Positions 52,587 to 61,488 of a DNA stretch of 64,000 nt are shown one piece after another. The notes beneath the pieces were generated by a model that was given only the letters and a program-made list of their open reading frames with translations, was not told the origin of the DNA and ran no database searches. The number at the start of each line of letters is the position of its first letter. The stretch's first letter is position 1. The stretch spans positions 1-64,000 of the forward strand of contig NZ_JAJAGO010000009.1 in the NCBI RefSeq assembly GCF_025165795.1. The letters run 5' to 3'. The position numbers and the translations under genes are program-made. The stretch is from Streptomyces gossypii (GTDB taxonomy: Bacteria > Actinomycetota > Actinomycetes > Streptomycetales > Streptomycetaceae).

Positions 52587-53015
52587 TCAGGGCCAGAGCA
52601 GGCAGTACGGCTGGTGGCCCGCGGAGTGGAGGCGTTCGGAGAAGTCCTGCCACTCGTGGAGCAGTTGGTAGACGACGAAGGCGTCCCGCGGGCCGGAGCG
52701 GTCCGGGACGGTCGACCAGATGAAGGCGGCGGCGCCCACGGACTCCTCGCCGATGCCGCGCAGCGGGTCGACGACGGTCATGGGAAGTTTCACCACGGCG
52801 TAATCCGGGTGCAGCACGACGAGTTCAAGCGGGGGCACCCGGTGCAGGGGTATGCCCTCGATGCCGGTGAGGACCATCGCCGCCATCGTCTCCGGCTTGA
52901 TCTTGGTGAACATGCCCTGGCCCAGCTCGTCCCCGCCCAGCTCCTCCGGACGCATGGACACGGGAACGCGGGCGGCGGTCGCGCCGTCCGGCGCGCCGAA
53001 GTACTTGTAGGTCAC
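52587..53015 (-). CDS. conserved hypothetical protein upstream of hemL
   Basis: A 142-aa cytoplasmic protein, unrecognised in function, that is kept next to hemL in Streptomyces. It begins VTYKYFGAPDGATAARVPVS and includes MFTKIKPETMAAMVLTGIEG and FVVYQLLHEWQDFSERLHSA. The conserved part starts at the GTG 53015; a longer form from ATG 53135 would add 40 Gly/Arg-rich residues. It is divergent from hemL across 236 bp and its stop is 6 nt from the stop of the membrane-protein gene. Confidence 0.75.
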   Translation of the reverse strand: MTYKYFGAPDGATAARVPVSMRPEELGGDELGQGMFTKIKPETMAAMVLTGIEGIPLHRVPPLELVVLHPDYAVVKLPMTVVDPLRGIGEESVGAAAFIWSTVPDRSGPRDAFVVYQLLHEWQDFSERLHSAGHQPYCLLWP

Positions 53016-53251
53016 CCCCACTCGGCCGCCACCCTCGCTGCTCCCAGTTCTCGCCGCGTCACGTCGGTGCCGGCCCCGGGCGCGCTCCGGCTCGACGCCT
53101 CCGGTCCCCTCGCCCAGCCCGCCACCGCGCTTCATGTCACCACCCGACCACTCGCAGCTCGCGCCGCGCAACCCGATCATCGTGTCAGAGACCTCCCCGC
53201 CCACGCGTGTGTGAAACGCCCGGCGGCGGAAGCGCACGCGGCTCTGACACC

Positions 53252-54568
53252 ATGGTTGATGTGACCTACTCGTACGATGCCCCAGTATCGCAGTCGCTGT
53301 TCGACCGTGCCTCCGCCGTGACACCGGGAGGTGTGAATTCCCCGGTGCGCGCTTTCCGTGGCGTGGGCGGTACGCCCCGTTTCATGGTGTCCGGTGCCGG
53401 TCCGTACCTGACGGACGCCGACGGCCGGGAATATGTCGATCTGGTGTGCTCATGGGGCCCGATGATCCTCGGGCACGCACACCCCGAAGTCCTGGCCGCC
53501 GTGCGTGACGCGGTCGGCCGCGGCACCTCCTTCGGTACGCCCGGCACGGATGAGGTGGCGCTCGCGGAGGAGATCGTCGCCCGTATCGCCCCCGTCGAGC
53601 AGGTGCGGCTGGTCTCCAGCGGCACCGAGGCGACGATGTCGGCGATCCGGCTGGCCCGCGGGTTCACCGGCCGGGCCAAGATCGTGAAGTTCGCGGGCTG
53701 CTATCACGGCCATGTTGACGCGCTGCTCGCCGCCGCCGGTTCGGGAGTGGCGACGCTCGGCCTGCCGGACACTCCCGGTGTCACCGGCGCACAGACCGGA
53801 GACACCCTCGTCCTTCCCTATAACGATCTCGACGCCGTACGGGCTGCCTTCGCCGCGCACCCCGGCGAGATCGCCTGTGTCATCACCGAGGCATCGCCAG
53901 GGAACATGGGCGTCGTGCCCCCGCTGGACGGCTTCAACGAGGGGCTGCGGGACGCCTGCCGGGCGGACGGCGCGCTCTACGTCTCGGACGAGGTGATGAC
54001 GGGCTTCCGGGTCAGCAGCCAGGGCTGGTACGGCATCGACGGCGTGACACCCGATCTGATGACCTTCGGCAAGGTGATGGGCGGCGGTTTCCCGGCGGCG
54101 GCCTTCGGCGGGCGGCGGGACGTCATGGCGCAGCTGGCCCCGACCGGCCCCGTCTACCAGGCGGGCACGCTCTCCGGGAACCCGGTGGCCACCGCCGCCG
54201 GTGTCACCCAGCTGCGGCTGCTGGACGAGGCGGCGTACGCGGCGGTGGACTCGGCGTCCCGGCAGCTGCGCGCGCTGGTCACCGAGGCGCTGGGCAAGGA
54301 GGGCGTCGCGCACCGGGTGCAGGCTGCGGGCAACATGTTCTCGGTATTCTTCACCGAAGGCCCGGTCACGGACTACGACGGGGCGAGGGCGCAGGAGTCC
54401 TTCCGCTTCACGCCCTTCTTCCACTCGATGCTGGCGCAGGGCGTCTACCTGCCGCCGTCCGCGTTCGAGGCGTGGTTCGTGTCGGCCGCACATGACGAAC
54501 GGGCCCTGGAGCGGATCGCCGACGCCCTTCCGGCGGCGGCCCGCGCCGCCGCCGAGGCGGTTGTGTGA
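53252..54568 (+). CDS. hemL: glutamate-1-semialdehyde 2,1-aminomutase
   Basis: A 438-aa PLP enzyme that converts glutamate-1-semialdehyde, the HemA product, to 5-aminolevulinate. Diagnostic blocks are SVTPGGVNSPVRAF-like SAVTPGGVNSPVRAF near residue 18, SSGTEATMSAIRLARG, the aspartate in LYVSDEVMTGFR and the PLP lysine K274 in DLMTFGKVMGGGFP. GTG 53261 is an alternative start; neither has a clear ribosome-binding site. hemA, hemC, hemD and hemB lie 37 kb to the left. It heads a same-strand series with the mutase-like gene and the cytochrome c maturation genes. Confidence 0.96.
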   Translation: MVDVTYSYDAPVSQSLFDRASAVTPGGVNSPVRAFRGVGGTPRFMVSGAGPYLTDADGREYVDLVCSWGPMILGHAHPEVLAAVRDAVGRGTSFGTPGTDEVALAEEIVARIAPVEQVRLVSSGTEATMSAIRLARGFTGRAKIVKFAGCYHGHVDALLAAAGSGVATLGLPDTPGVTGAQTGDTLVLPYNDLDAVRAAFAAHPGEIACVITEASPGNMGVVPPLDGFNEGLRDACRADGALYVSDEVMTGFRVSSQGWYGIDGVTPDLMTFGKVMGGGFPAAAFGGRRDVMAQLAPTGPVYQAGTLSGNPVATAAGVTQLRLLDEAAYAAVDSASRQLRALVTEALGKEGVAHRVQAAGNMFSVFFTEGPVTDYDGARAQESFRFTPFFHSMLAQGVYLPPSAFEAWFVSAAHDERALERIADALPAAARAAAEAVV

Positions 54569-54617
54569 GCGGGGGCGTACGCGCGAGCGAGCGAGCAGAG
54601 AGGACGACGGGAGCGAG

Positions 54618-55358
54618 ATGAGCGGGAGCAGCGGTATGGAGAGCATGACCGGCGCCGCGGGCGCGGGCGGCATGGGCGCGGCGGACAGCAAGACGGTGAC
54701 CGTCGTCCATGTCCTGCGTCACGGTGAGGTGCACAACCCGGACGGCGTGCTCTACGGCAGGCTGCCCGGCTACCACCTCTCCGAGCTGGGCATGCGGATG
54801 GCCGACCGGGTCGCGGACGCCCTGGGTGAGCGCGACATCACCCATGTCGTCGCCTCCCCGCTGGAGCGCGCGCAGGAGACGGCCTCCCCGATCGCGAAGG
54901 CGCATGGCCTGGACACCGCCGAAGACGAACGGCTGATCGAGGCCGCCAACGTCTTCCAGGGCCGTACCTTCGGCGTCGGTGACGGCGCCCTGCGCAAGCC
55001 CGCCAACTGGCGCCACCTGCGCAACCCCTTCCGTCCGTCGTGGGGTGAGCCGTATGTCGACATCGTCGTACGGATGAAGGGCGCACTGGACGCCGCGCGG
55101 GACGCGGCCCGGGGCCATGAGGCGGTGGCCGTCAGCCACCAGCTGCCGATCTGGACGCTGCGCAGCTTCATCGAGCGCCGTCGCCTGTGGCACGACCCGC
55201 GCGCCCGGCAGTGCACCCTGGCCTCGCTGACCAGCTTCACCTACCTCGGCGACCGGATCGTGTCCGTCGGGTACGCCGAGCCCGCCCGCGACCTGGTACC
55301 GCCGCACCTGCTGGCCGGGGCGAAGCCGGTGAAGGGCGCCAAGGGCTTCGGGGCCTGA
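54618..55358 (+). CDS. histidine phosphatase (phosphoglycerate-mutase) superfamily protein
   Basis: A 246-aa member of the histidine phosphatase superfamily. The catalytic motif LRHGEVHNPDGVLYGR near residue 33 holds the phospho-accepting histidine; the second histidine is in EAVAVSHQLPIWTLRSF near 175, and SPLERAQETASPI carries the conserved arginine. The first 25 residues are Gly/Ser/Met-rich. Homologues in Streptomyces sit at this place between hemL and the thioredoxin-like gene, but the substrate is unknown. ATG 54618 follows GGGAGCGAG. It is 50 nt after hemL, probably in the same transcript. Confidence 0.9.
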   Translation: MSGSSGMESMTGAAGAGGMGAADSKTVTVVHVLRHGEVHNPDGVLYGRLPGYHLSELGMRMADRVADALGERDITHVVASPLERAQETASPIAKAHGLDTAEDERLIEAANVFQGRTFGVGDGALRKPANWRHLRNPFRPSWGEPYVDIVVRMKGALDAARDAARGHEAVAVSHQLPIWTLRSFIERRRLWHDPRARQCTLASLTSFTYLGDRIVSVGYAEPARDLVPPHLLAGAKPVKGAKGFGA

Positions 55359-55494
55359 GCCGCGCCGCTCTGAGGTGCGGCCGTGCGGGGCGATCACGCC
55401 CGAAACGGCCACAGGCGGGCGACCTGAACAGGTGGTACGTATCGCACCAGGGGGGTGTGAAAGATCCTCCGGACGCCCATGCGAAACTCTTCAC

Positions 55495-56097
55495 ATGCTC
55501 CGAGCCGCCGCTCTCCGACCCCGTAGAACCCTGCTGATCGCCGCGGCCTCGGCCAGTGCACTGCTGCTGGCCGGCTGCGGCGAGAGCGAGACCGGATCCT
55601 CCTCCGGTGACACTCAGTTCGTAGGAGGAACCGGCCAGGTCAACACGGTGCCGGCGAGCAAGCGGAAGGCCGCGCCGGACATCTCGGGGGAGTCCGTCGA
55701 CGGCAAGAAGCTCTCCCTGAAGGACTACCGGGGCAAGATCGTCGTCCTGAACGTCTGGGGTTCGTGGTGTGCCCCCTGCCGTGCCGAGGCGCCGCACATG
55801 GCCAAGGTCGCGAAGGACACCAAGCCGAAGGGCGTGGAGTTCATCGGGATCAACACCCGCGACCTGGACAAGGCCAACGCGCGGGCGTTCGAGCGCACCT
55901 ACGACATCGACTACCCGAGCTTCTTCGACCCCAGCGGCAAGCAGGTCCGGCGCTTCCCCAGCAACACCCTCTCGCCGCAGACGATCCCCTCCACCGTGGT
56001 CCTCGACCGGGACGGAAAGATCGCCGTCCGGGCGCTGAAGGAACTCAGTGAGGACGAGCTGCGCGCCATGGTCAAACCACTGATCGCGGAGAAGTGA
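55495..56097 (+). CDS. resA: ResA-like thiol-disulfide lipoprotein
   Basis: A 200-aa membrane-anchored thioredoxin. The signal LRPRRTLLIAAASASALLLAGC ends in the lipobox LAGC, so the mature protein is lipid-linked outside the cell. The redox site is VWGSWCAPCRAEAP near residue 90 (WCAPC), with the cis-proline in SPQTIPSTVVLD. ResA reduces the CXXCH cysteines of apocytochrome c before heme attachment. It is 7 nt upstream of ccdA, which supplies its electrons. The ATG has no evident ribosome-binding site and could be leaderless. Confidence 0.92.
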   Translation: MLRAAALRPRRTLLIAAASASALLLAGCGESETGSSSGDTQFVGGTGQVNTVPASKRKAAPDISGESVDGKKLSLKDYRGKIVVLNVWGSWCAPCRAEAPHMAKVAKDTKPKGVEFIGINTRDLDKANARAFERTYDIDYPSFFDPSGKQVRRFPSNTLSPQTIPSTVVLDRDGKIAVRALKELSEDELRAMVKPLIAEK

Positions 56098-56104
56098 GCG
56101 AGCC

Positions 56105-56866
56105 ATGAACACGCTCGCGGCGACCGGTGTGAATCAGACCGTCCTCAGCGGGACGCTCCTGCTCGCATTGCCGATCGCCGTGCTGGGCGGGCTCGTCTCC
56201 TTCTTCTCCCCCTGTGTGCTGCCGCTGGTGCCGGGCTACCTCTCGTATGTCACCGGGGTCAGCGGCACGGATCTGGCGGAGGCCAAGCGCGGCCGGATGT
56301 TCCTGGGCTCGACGCTCTTCGTGCTCGGCTTCACCGCCGTGTTCGTCTCCGGCGGCGCGCTGTTCGGGGGCTTCGGTTCGACGCTGCTGGAGCACCGGGA
56401 AGCCATATCCAAGGTGCTCGGCGCGCTGACCATCCTGCTGGGTATCACCTTCATGGGGATCATGTCGCGGTTCACCTCGCGCGAGTTCCGCATCCACCGC
56501 AAGCCCGCCATCGGGCTGGCCGGTGCGCCGATGCTCGGGGTGCTCTTCGGGATCGGCTGGACGCCGTGCATCGGGCCGACCCTCGCGGCCGTGCAGGCGC
56601 TCGCCCTCAACGAGGCGAGCGCGGAGCGGGGCGCGCTGCTGACCGTGGCGTACTGCCTCGGCCTCGGGGTGCCGTTCGTCGTCGCGGCGGTCGCCTTCAG
56701 ACGGACGCTGGGCGCGTTCAGCTGGATCAAACAGCACTACGTGTGGGTGATGCGCATCGGCGGCGGCATGCTCGTCGCCGTCGGCCTCCTGCTCGTCACG
56801 GGGGCCTGGGACCGGATCGTTTACGAGATGCAGGTGTGGTCTTCGGACTTCACCGTGGGGATCTGA
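56105..56866 (+). CDS. ccdA: cytochrome c biogenesis protein CcdA (thiol-disulfide electron transfer)
   Basis: A 253-aa membrane protein with six helices. The conserved paired cysteines are in FFSPCVLPLVPGYLSYVTG near residue 37 and GIGWTPCIGPTLAAV near 158; they pass electrons from cytoplasmic thioredoxin to ResA across the membrane. Length and motifs match the short CcdA family. It lies between resA (7 nt) and resB (5 nt), clearly one operon. Confidence 0.96.
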   Translation: MNTLAATGVNQTVLSGTLLLALPIAVLGGLVSFFSPCVLPLVPGYLSYVTGVSGTDLAEAKRGRMFLGSTLFVLGFTAVFVSGGALFGGFGSTLLEHREAISKVLGALTILLGITFMGIMSRFTSREFRIHRKPAIGLAGAPMLGVLFGIGWTPCIGPTLAAVQALALNEASAERGALLTVAYCLGLGVPFVVAAVAFRRTLGAFSWIKQHYVWVMRIGGGMLVAVGLLLVTGAWDRIVYEMQVWSSDFTVGI

Positions 56867-56871
56867 ACGCC

Positions 56872-58905
56872 ATGAGCGAAGACCGTGAGTACCGTGCAGA
56901 CCGAAGCACCGGCACCGGCACCGGCACTGGCACAGCCACCGTCGAGGCGGAGCGGGCCGAGGAGGCTGAGCGGACCGAGAAAGCCGAGTCGGCCGAGAAG
57001 GGCCGGACCGAGGAGAGCCGGACCGCCGGCGGCAGCGACGCGCGCGAGCTCGGTGAGGCGATGTCGCAGCTGTCGACCGCGCCCGCCGTTGAGGGCGCGC
57101 AGGCCGTGCCCGGCTCGTTCGGCGGAAGCCGCAAGCCCGGCGCGCTGGGCAGGCTCGCCTGGACGGGCCGCGAGGTGCTCGGCTGGTGCCGCTGGTTCTG
57201 GCGGCAGCTCACCTCGATGCGGGTGGCGCTGATACTGCTGCTGCTGCTCTCGCTGGCGTCCATCCCCGGCTCACTCATCCCGCAGAACAACGTCGACGTC
57301 ATCAAGGCCAAGGACTTCAAGGCGCGGCACGAGGTGCTCACGCCGATCTACGAGAAGCTCCAGATGTTCGACGTCTACACCTCGGTGTGGTTCTCGGCGA
57401 TCTACATCCTGCTGTTCGTCTCGCTGGCCGGCTGCATCGTGCCGCGCACCTGGCAGTTCGTCGGTCAGCTGCGCGCCCGGCCGCCCCGCGCGCCGCGGCG
57501 GCTCAACGGGATGCCCGCCTACACGACCTGGCGTACCGACGCCGAGCCCGAGGAGGTGCTCGGGGCCGCTCGCACGATGCTGGCCAGGAAGCGCTTCCGG
57601 GTGCACGCGCAGGGGGACGCCGTCGCCTCCGAGAAGGGCTATCTGCGCGAGGCGGGGAACCTCATGTTCCACATCGCGCTGATCGTGCTGCTGCTCGCGT
57701 TCGCGGCCGGGGAGCTGTGGAAGTCGGAGGGCGGCAAGCTCGTCGTCCAGGGTGACGGATTCTCCAACACCCTCACCCAGTACGACGACTTCAAGTCCGG
57801 TTCGCTCTTCGGCGCCAAGGACCTCGACTCCTTCGGGTTCCGGCTGAACGACTTCACCGCGGAGTACAAGAAGGAAGGCCCGGACGCGATGACGCCGAGC
57901 CTGTACAAGGCGGACATCTCGTACTGGGAGGGTGTCGACGGCAAGGAGAAGAAGTCCGACATCACCATGAATCACCCGCTCGAGGTGGGCGATTCCAAGG
58001 TCTATCTGCTGGCGCACGGCTTCGCTCCGGTGGTCACCATGACCGACGGGGAGGGCAAGCTCGCCTACCGCGGTCCGGTCGCCTTCATCCCGCAGGACAC
58101 CAATCTCACCTCCAGCGGCGTCATCAAGGTGCCCGACTACAAGAACGCGAAGGGCCACAAGGAACAGCTCGGCTTCCAGGGCTTCTTCGTGCCCCACTTC
58201 GGCGGGTCGGACGCGGAGACGATGTTCTCGCAGTCGCCCGAGCTGGAGAACCCGGTGCTCTTCCTCACCGCCTACCGCGGTGACCTCGGGATCGACTCCG
58301 GGCTGGCGCAGAGCGTCTACCAGCTCGACACCAAGAACATGAAGCAGTTCAAGACCGAGGACGGCGGCCCCCTCGCGCAGAAGATGCTCCCCGGCGACTC
58401 GATGAAGCTGCCGGACGGCGCGGGCACGCTGAAGTTCGAGGGCATCAAGCAGTGGGCGAACTTCCAGATCTCCCACCAGGTGGGCGGCAGCTGGGCGCTG
58501 GGCGGCTCGCTCGCCGCGATCGCCGGACTGGCGGGCTCCCTTTTCATCCAGCGCCGCCGGGTGTGGGTACGGGCCGTTACCGGTGCCGACGGCCGCACGG
58601 TCGTGGAGATGGCGGGCCTCGGCCGCAGTGAGTCCGCCAGGCTCCCCGTCGAGCTGGGTGATCTCGCGCACGAGCTGCGCGCCGACGCGCCGCTCGCGAC
58701 CGAGCCGGACGCCGACGCGGCAGCTGACGACGCGGCAGCCGACGAGACGCCTGACGAAGACACCGCACCGGACCAGGACGCGGCGCCGGGTGACGACGTG
58801 GCGCCGGACGAGAACGAGAAGGCCGACGACACCGCGGAACCGGCCCCCACGGGGACAGGCACCGGCACGGACGACGAGGACACCTCGCGAGGAGAACGCC
58901 AGTGA
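56872..58905 (+). CDS. resB: system II cytochrome c biogenesis protein ResB (CcsB)
   Basis: A 677-aa membrane protein that, with CcsA, forms the heme-delivery and ligation complex of system II. An unconserved acidic N terminus (about 75 residues with a Gly-Thr repeat) precedes three helices (MRVALILLLLLSLASIPGSL; WFSAIYILLFVSLAGCIVP; LMFHIALIVLLLAFAAGELW), a large extracytoplasmic domain (about 240-530) and a last helix (WALGGSLAAIAGLAGSLFIQ). A long Asp/Ala/Glu-rich cytosolic tail follows. The ATG lies 5 nt after ccdA; the end overlaps ccsA by GTGA. Confidence 0.94.
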   Translation: MSEDREYRADRSTGTGTGTGTATVEAERAEEAERTEKAESAEKGRTEESRTAGGSDARELGEAMSQLSTAPAVEGAQAVPGSFGGSRKPGALGRLAWTGREVLGWCRWFWRQLTSMRVALILLLLLSLASIPGSLIPQNNVDVIKAKDFKARHEVLTPIYEKLQMFDVYTSVWFSAIYILLFVSLAGCIVPRTWQFVGQLRARPPRAPRRLNGMPAYTTWRTDAEPEEVLGAARTMLARKRFRVHAQGDAVASEKGYLREAGNLMFHIALIVLLLAFAAGELWKSEGGKLVVQGDGFSNTLTQYDDFKSGSLFGAKDLDSFGFRLNDFTAEYKKEGPDAMTPSLYKADISYWEGVDGKEKKSDITMNHPLEVGDSKVYLLAHGFAPVVTMTDGEGKLAYRGPVAFIPQDTNLTSSGVIKVPDYKNAKGHKEQLGFQGFFVPHFGGSDAETMFSQSPELENPVLFLTAYRGDLGIDSGLAQSVYQLDTKNMKQFKTEDGGPLAQKMLPGDSMKLPDGAGTLKFEGIKQWANFQISHQVGGSWALGGSLAAIAGLAGSLFIQRRRVWVRAVTGADGRTVVEMAGLGRSESARLPVELGDLAHELRADAPLATEPDADAAADDAAADETPDEDTAPDQDAAPGDDVAPDENEKADDTAEPAPTGTGTGTDDEDTSRGERQ

Positions 58906-60008
58906 TCATCGCTGCCGCACAGAATGAGAATCTCGCCGAGATCAGCAATTATCTGGTCTATTCGGCTATGGCCGTCTACGCGCTCGCCTTCTTCGCGCAC
59001 ATCGCGGAGTGGACGTTCGGCAGCCGCAGCAAGGTGGCCCGTACGGCCTCCGCGCTGACCCAGACGGAAGGGGACGGCAAGGCCGGCGGCGAAAGCGCGG
59101 CCCTCGGGGCCACCGCCAAGGCGGGCGCGGGCGGCGGCACCTCGGTGCTGGACCGCCCGAAGGTCGTCGTGCGCTCCGCCGCGGGCCGTCGCGGCGACCT
59201 GCCGGACGGCCCTGGTGCCGCCGGTGAGGACGAGCAGGGCGACAAGTACGGACGCATGGGGCTCGCGCTGACGGTGCTGGCCGCTCTGCTGCACGCGGCG
59301 GGTGTCCTCACCCGGGCGCTGGCCGTGGAGCGTGCTCCGTGGAGCAACATGTACGAGTTCTCGACGGCCTTCTCGCTGGTGGCCGTCGTCGCGTACCTGG
59401 GCTTCGTCTTCGCCGGGAAGAACGCGCGCTGGATCGGCCTGCCGCTGGTCGCCACCGTGCTGCTGGACTTGGGCCTTGCCGTCACCGTGCTCTACACCGA
59501 GAGCACCCAGCTGGTGCCCGCGCTGCAGTCGTACTGGCTGTGGATCCATGTCGCGCTGGCCATCATCTGCGGCGCCCTCCTCTACATCGGCTTCGTCGCG
59601 ACGATCCTCTACCTCTTCCGGGACCGCTACGAGACCAAGCTGATGAAGGGCGGCCAGCCCGGCGCCTTCGCGACCTCGGTGCTGGAGCGGCTGCCGTCCT
59701 CCGCCTCGCTGGACAAGTTCGCCTACCGCATCAACGCCGCGGTCTTCCCCTTCTGGACCTTCACCATCGTCGCGGGAGCCATCTGGGCGGGCGAGGCATG
59801 GGGCCGTTACTGGGGCTGGGACCCCAAGGAGGTCTGGTCCTTCATCACCTGGGTCGCGTACGCCGGTTACCTGCACGCACGTGCGACCGCGGGCTGGAAC
59901 GGCCGGAAGGCCGCCTACCTGGCCCTGGGCGCCTTCGCCTGCTACATCTTCAACTACTACGGCATCAACATCTTCGTGAACGGCAAGCACTCGTACGCGG
60001 GAGTCTGA
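58902..60008 (+). CDS. ccsA: cytochrome c biogenesis protein CcsA (ResC)
   Basis: A 368-aa heme-handling membrane protein of system II. The tryptophan-rich WWD-type heme-binding motif is WGRYWGWDPKEVWSFITW near residue 305, with conserved histidines in ALLHAAGVLTRALAVERAPW and WIHVALAIICG. An insertion of about 80 hydrophilic residues (near 45-120) after the first helix is usual in Streptomyces. The start is GTG overlapping the resB stop. With resA, ccdA and resB it completes the maturation of c-type cytochromes. Five 15-bp tandem repeats begin at its stop codon. Confidence 0.95.
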   Translation: MIIAAAQNENLAEISNYLVYSAMAVYALAFFAHIAEWTFGSRSKVARTASALTQTEGDGKAGGESAALGATAKAGAGGGTSVLDRPKVVVRSAAGRRGDLPDGPGAAGEDEQGDKYGRMGLALTVLAALLHAAGVLTRALAVERAPWSNMYEFSTAFSLVAVVAYLGFVFAGKNARWIGLPLVATVLLDLGLAVTVLYTESTQLVPALQSYWLWIHVALAIICGALLYIGFVATILYLFRDRYETKLMKGGQPGAFATSVLERLPSSASLDKFAYRINAAVFPFWTFTIVAGAIWAGEAWGRYWGWDPKEVWSFITWVAYAGYLHARATAGWNGRKAAYLALGAFACYIFNYYGINIFVNGKHSYAGV

Positions 60009-60082
60009 CGTCTGCGGGCCTCACGTCTGCGGGCCTCACGCCTGCGGGCCTCGCGTCTGCGGGCCTCGCGTCTGCGGGTCTC
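60008..60082 (+). repeat. five tandem 15-bp repeats after ccsA
   Basis: The unit RCGYCTGCGGGYCTC occurs five times in a row (ACGTCTGCGGGCCTC twice, then three variants). It starts at the last base of the ccsA stop codon and lies in the 285-bp space before the next gene. The unit is a multiple of three and could be read in another frame as a Leu-Thr-Ser-Ala-Gly repeat, but no start codon supports that. Confidence 0.9.
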
Positions 60083-60293
60083 ACCGACGCGGGGCCCGAG
60101 ACCGGACCGATACCGGACCGATAGCCGGAACGGGGAGCAGTCTCCGGCGCTTCGGGTAGCTTCCTGATGGCCGCGGGGTTACCTGTGCAGTTTTTTGCCA
60201 GGCGACTACCGTGAGGTTCAGGCAGCCGGTGCCGGCAGGGGAGGTCCACTGCGCGTTCCCACGGCCACCGGCCTGAGGGACGGGACGCACCGA

Positions 60294-61277
60294 GTGGTAG
60301 TAACTTCTCCGCTATCCGGCTTGGGGCCCGGGGTCCCCCCGGGCAGCATCGACAGGTATGAGCCGCGCTTTCTCCTCTGGTTATGGGAGAAGACCGACGG
60401 GGCACTGGGCGTTCCCGTCTCCAGCGCGGGCTTCGGTGCCTGGCAGAGCATCCCGGACGGCGTCGTCTGGGCGGTGGTCGACAGGCTGCGCGGCCACGCG
60501 CTGATCCGGACGCACGGCGGTCCGCGGCGCGAGGGCCACTCGGAGGACGTCCCGCAGGTGAGCTTCGAGGCCGCCGGCGTGCAGCAGGCCCACACGCTCC
60601 AGGTCCGTCGGGCGGATCCGACGGAGCGCGCGCGGTACACGCGCAAGGCCGTACTCGACTGGATCTTCGCGCAGGCCGACCGCGGGCCGCTGCGTATCGA
60701 GGAGTTCTTCGACTCGGCGGGCATCTTCTTCCTGGGCGAGGCCCTCGCGCGCGGTGAGGTCGCCAGAGCCGCCGCCTATCTGGCCGACGCAGGGCTGATC
60801 GACTGCGACGGGCCACGCTTCCACGACCGTGTCGGCTCCTATGTGGTGCTCACCCAGCTCGGTGTGGACGCGGTGCTCACCGGTTCCGACGTCTTCCAGT
60901 ATGTGGAACGGCAGCGGGAGCGCGCCCGCCCCTCCGGCGGCCCCGTTTTCCACGCCCCGGTGCACGGCTATGTGAACCGCGACCTCACGGTGGGCGGCGA
61001 CCTCACCATCCAGCAGGTTCTGACCCCGGCGGAACTCGCCGAGCTGGTCGCGCAGTTCGCCTCCGCGCTGGCTCCGGACACGGAACAGCGGGCCGCACTG
61101 CTGCGGAGTGCCGACGCGCTGCGGCTCCAGGGCGGAGACGGTTCCCGCGTGCGCCCGGATCAGCACCAGGGGCCGCTGGAGCGGGTACGGGCCGCGCTGA
61201 GCGGGTTGCCCGACACCGTCGGCAGGGAGATGCTGCTGGACGCGGTGGGCCAGACGATGGGGCGGCTGCTGGGCTAG
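60294..61277 (+). CDS. unknown protein with winged-helix-like region
   Basis: Unrecognised 327-aa soluble protein. Residues about 20-115 form a compact domain (RFLLWLWEKTDGALGVPVSS; AGFGAWQSIPDGVVWAVVDR). Residues about 120-215 look like a winged helix (LDWIFAQADRGPLRIEEFFD; ARAAAYLADAGLIDCDGPRF; VVLTQLGVDAVL). A short beta stretch NRDLTVGGDLTIQQV near 230 and a helical end follow; that GD-x-T-x-x-GD-x-T pattern is often seen at domain borders in NTPase signalling or conflict proteins. GTG 60294 is the likely start; an upstream frame exists but is low complexity. It precedes a STAND-like NTPase gene on the same strand (211-nt gap). Confidence 0.7.
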   Translation: MVVTSPLSGLGPGVPPGSIDRYEPRFLLWLWEKTDGALGVPVSSAGFGAWQSIPDGVVWAVVDRLRGHALIRTHGGPRREGHSEDVPQVSFEAAGVQQAHTLQVRRADPTERARYTRKAVLDWIFAQADRGPLRIEEFFDSAGIFFLGEALARGEVARAAAYLADAGLIDCDGPRFHDRVGSYVVLTQLGVDAVLTGSDVFQYVERQRERARPSGGPVFHAPVHGYVNRDLTVGGDLTIQQVLTPAELAELVAQFASALAPDTEQRAALLRSADALRLQGGDGSRVRPDQHQGPLERVRAALSGLPDTVGREMLLDAVGQTMGRLLG

Positions 61278-61488
61278 CTGCCCGGCACCGTTCCTCACCG
61301 CGTTGTCGCAGGCGCCCGCTCACGCCCGGTACAAGGGCGGTCCTCCGCCTTGCCGGCGCACGCATCAGCCTCCTGCAAGCTGATCCTCACAGATCCACCG
61401 GACAAGGCCCTGGGCCCGTGGGACATCCCGTCACTTCCGGGGCGGGGCGGGAGTTGAACAGCACCCGGAGGAAGGAGGCAGGACTCAC

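Noticed and set aside
60008..60082. CRISPR-like array
   Set aside because: Contiguous 15-mers without unique spacers and no cas genes in the window.
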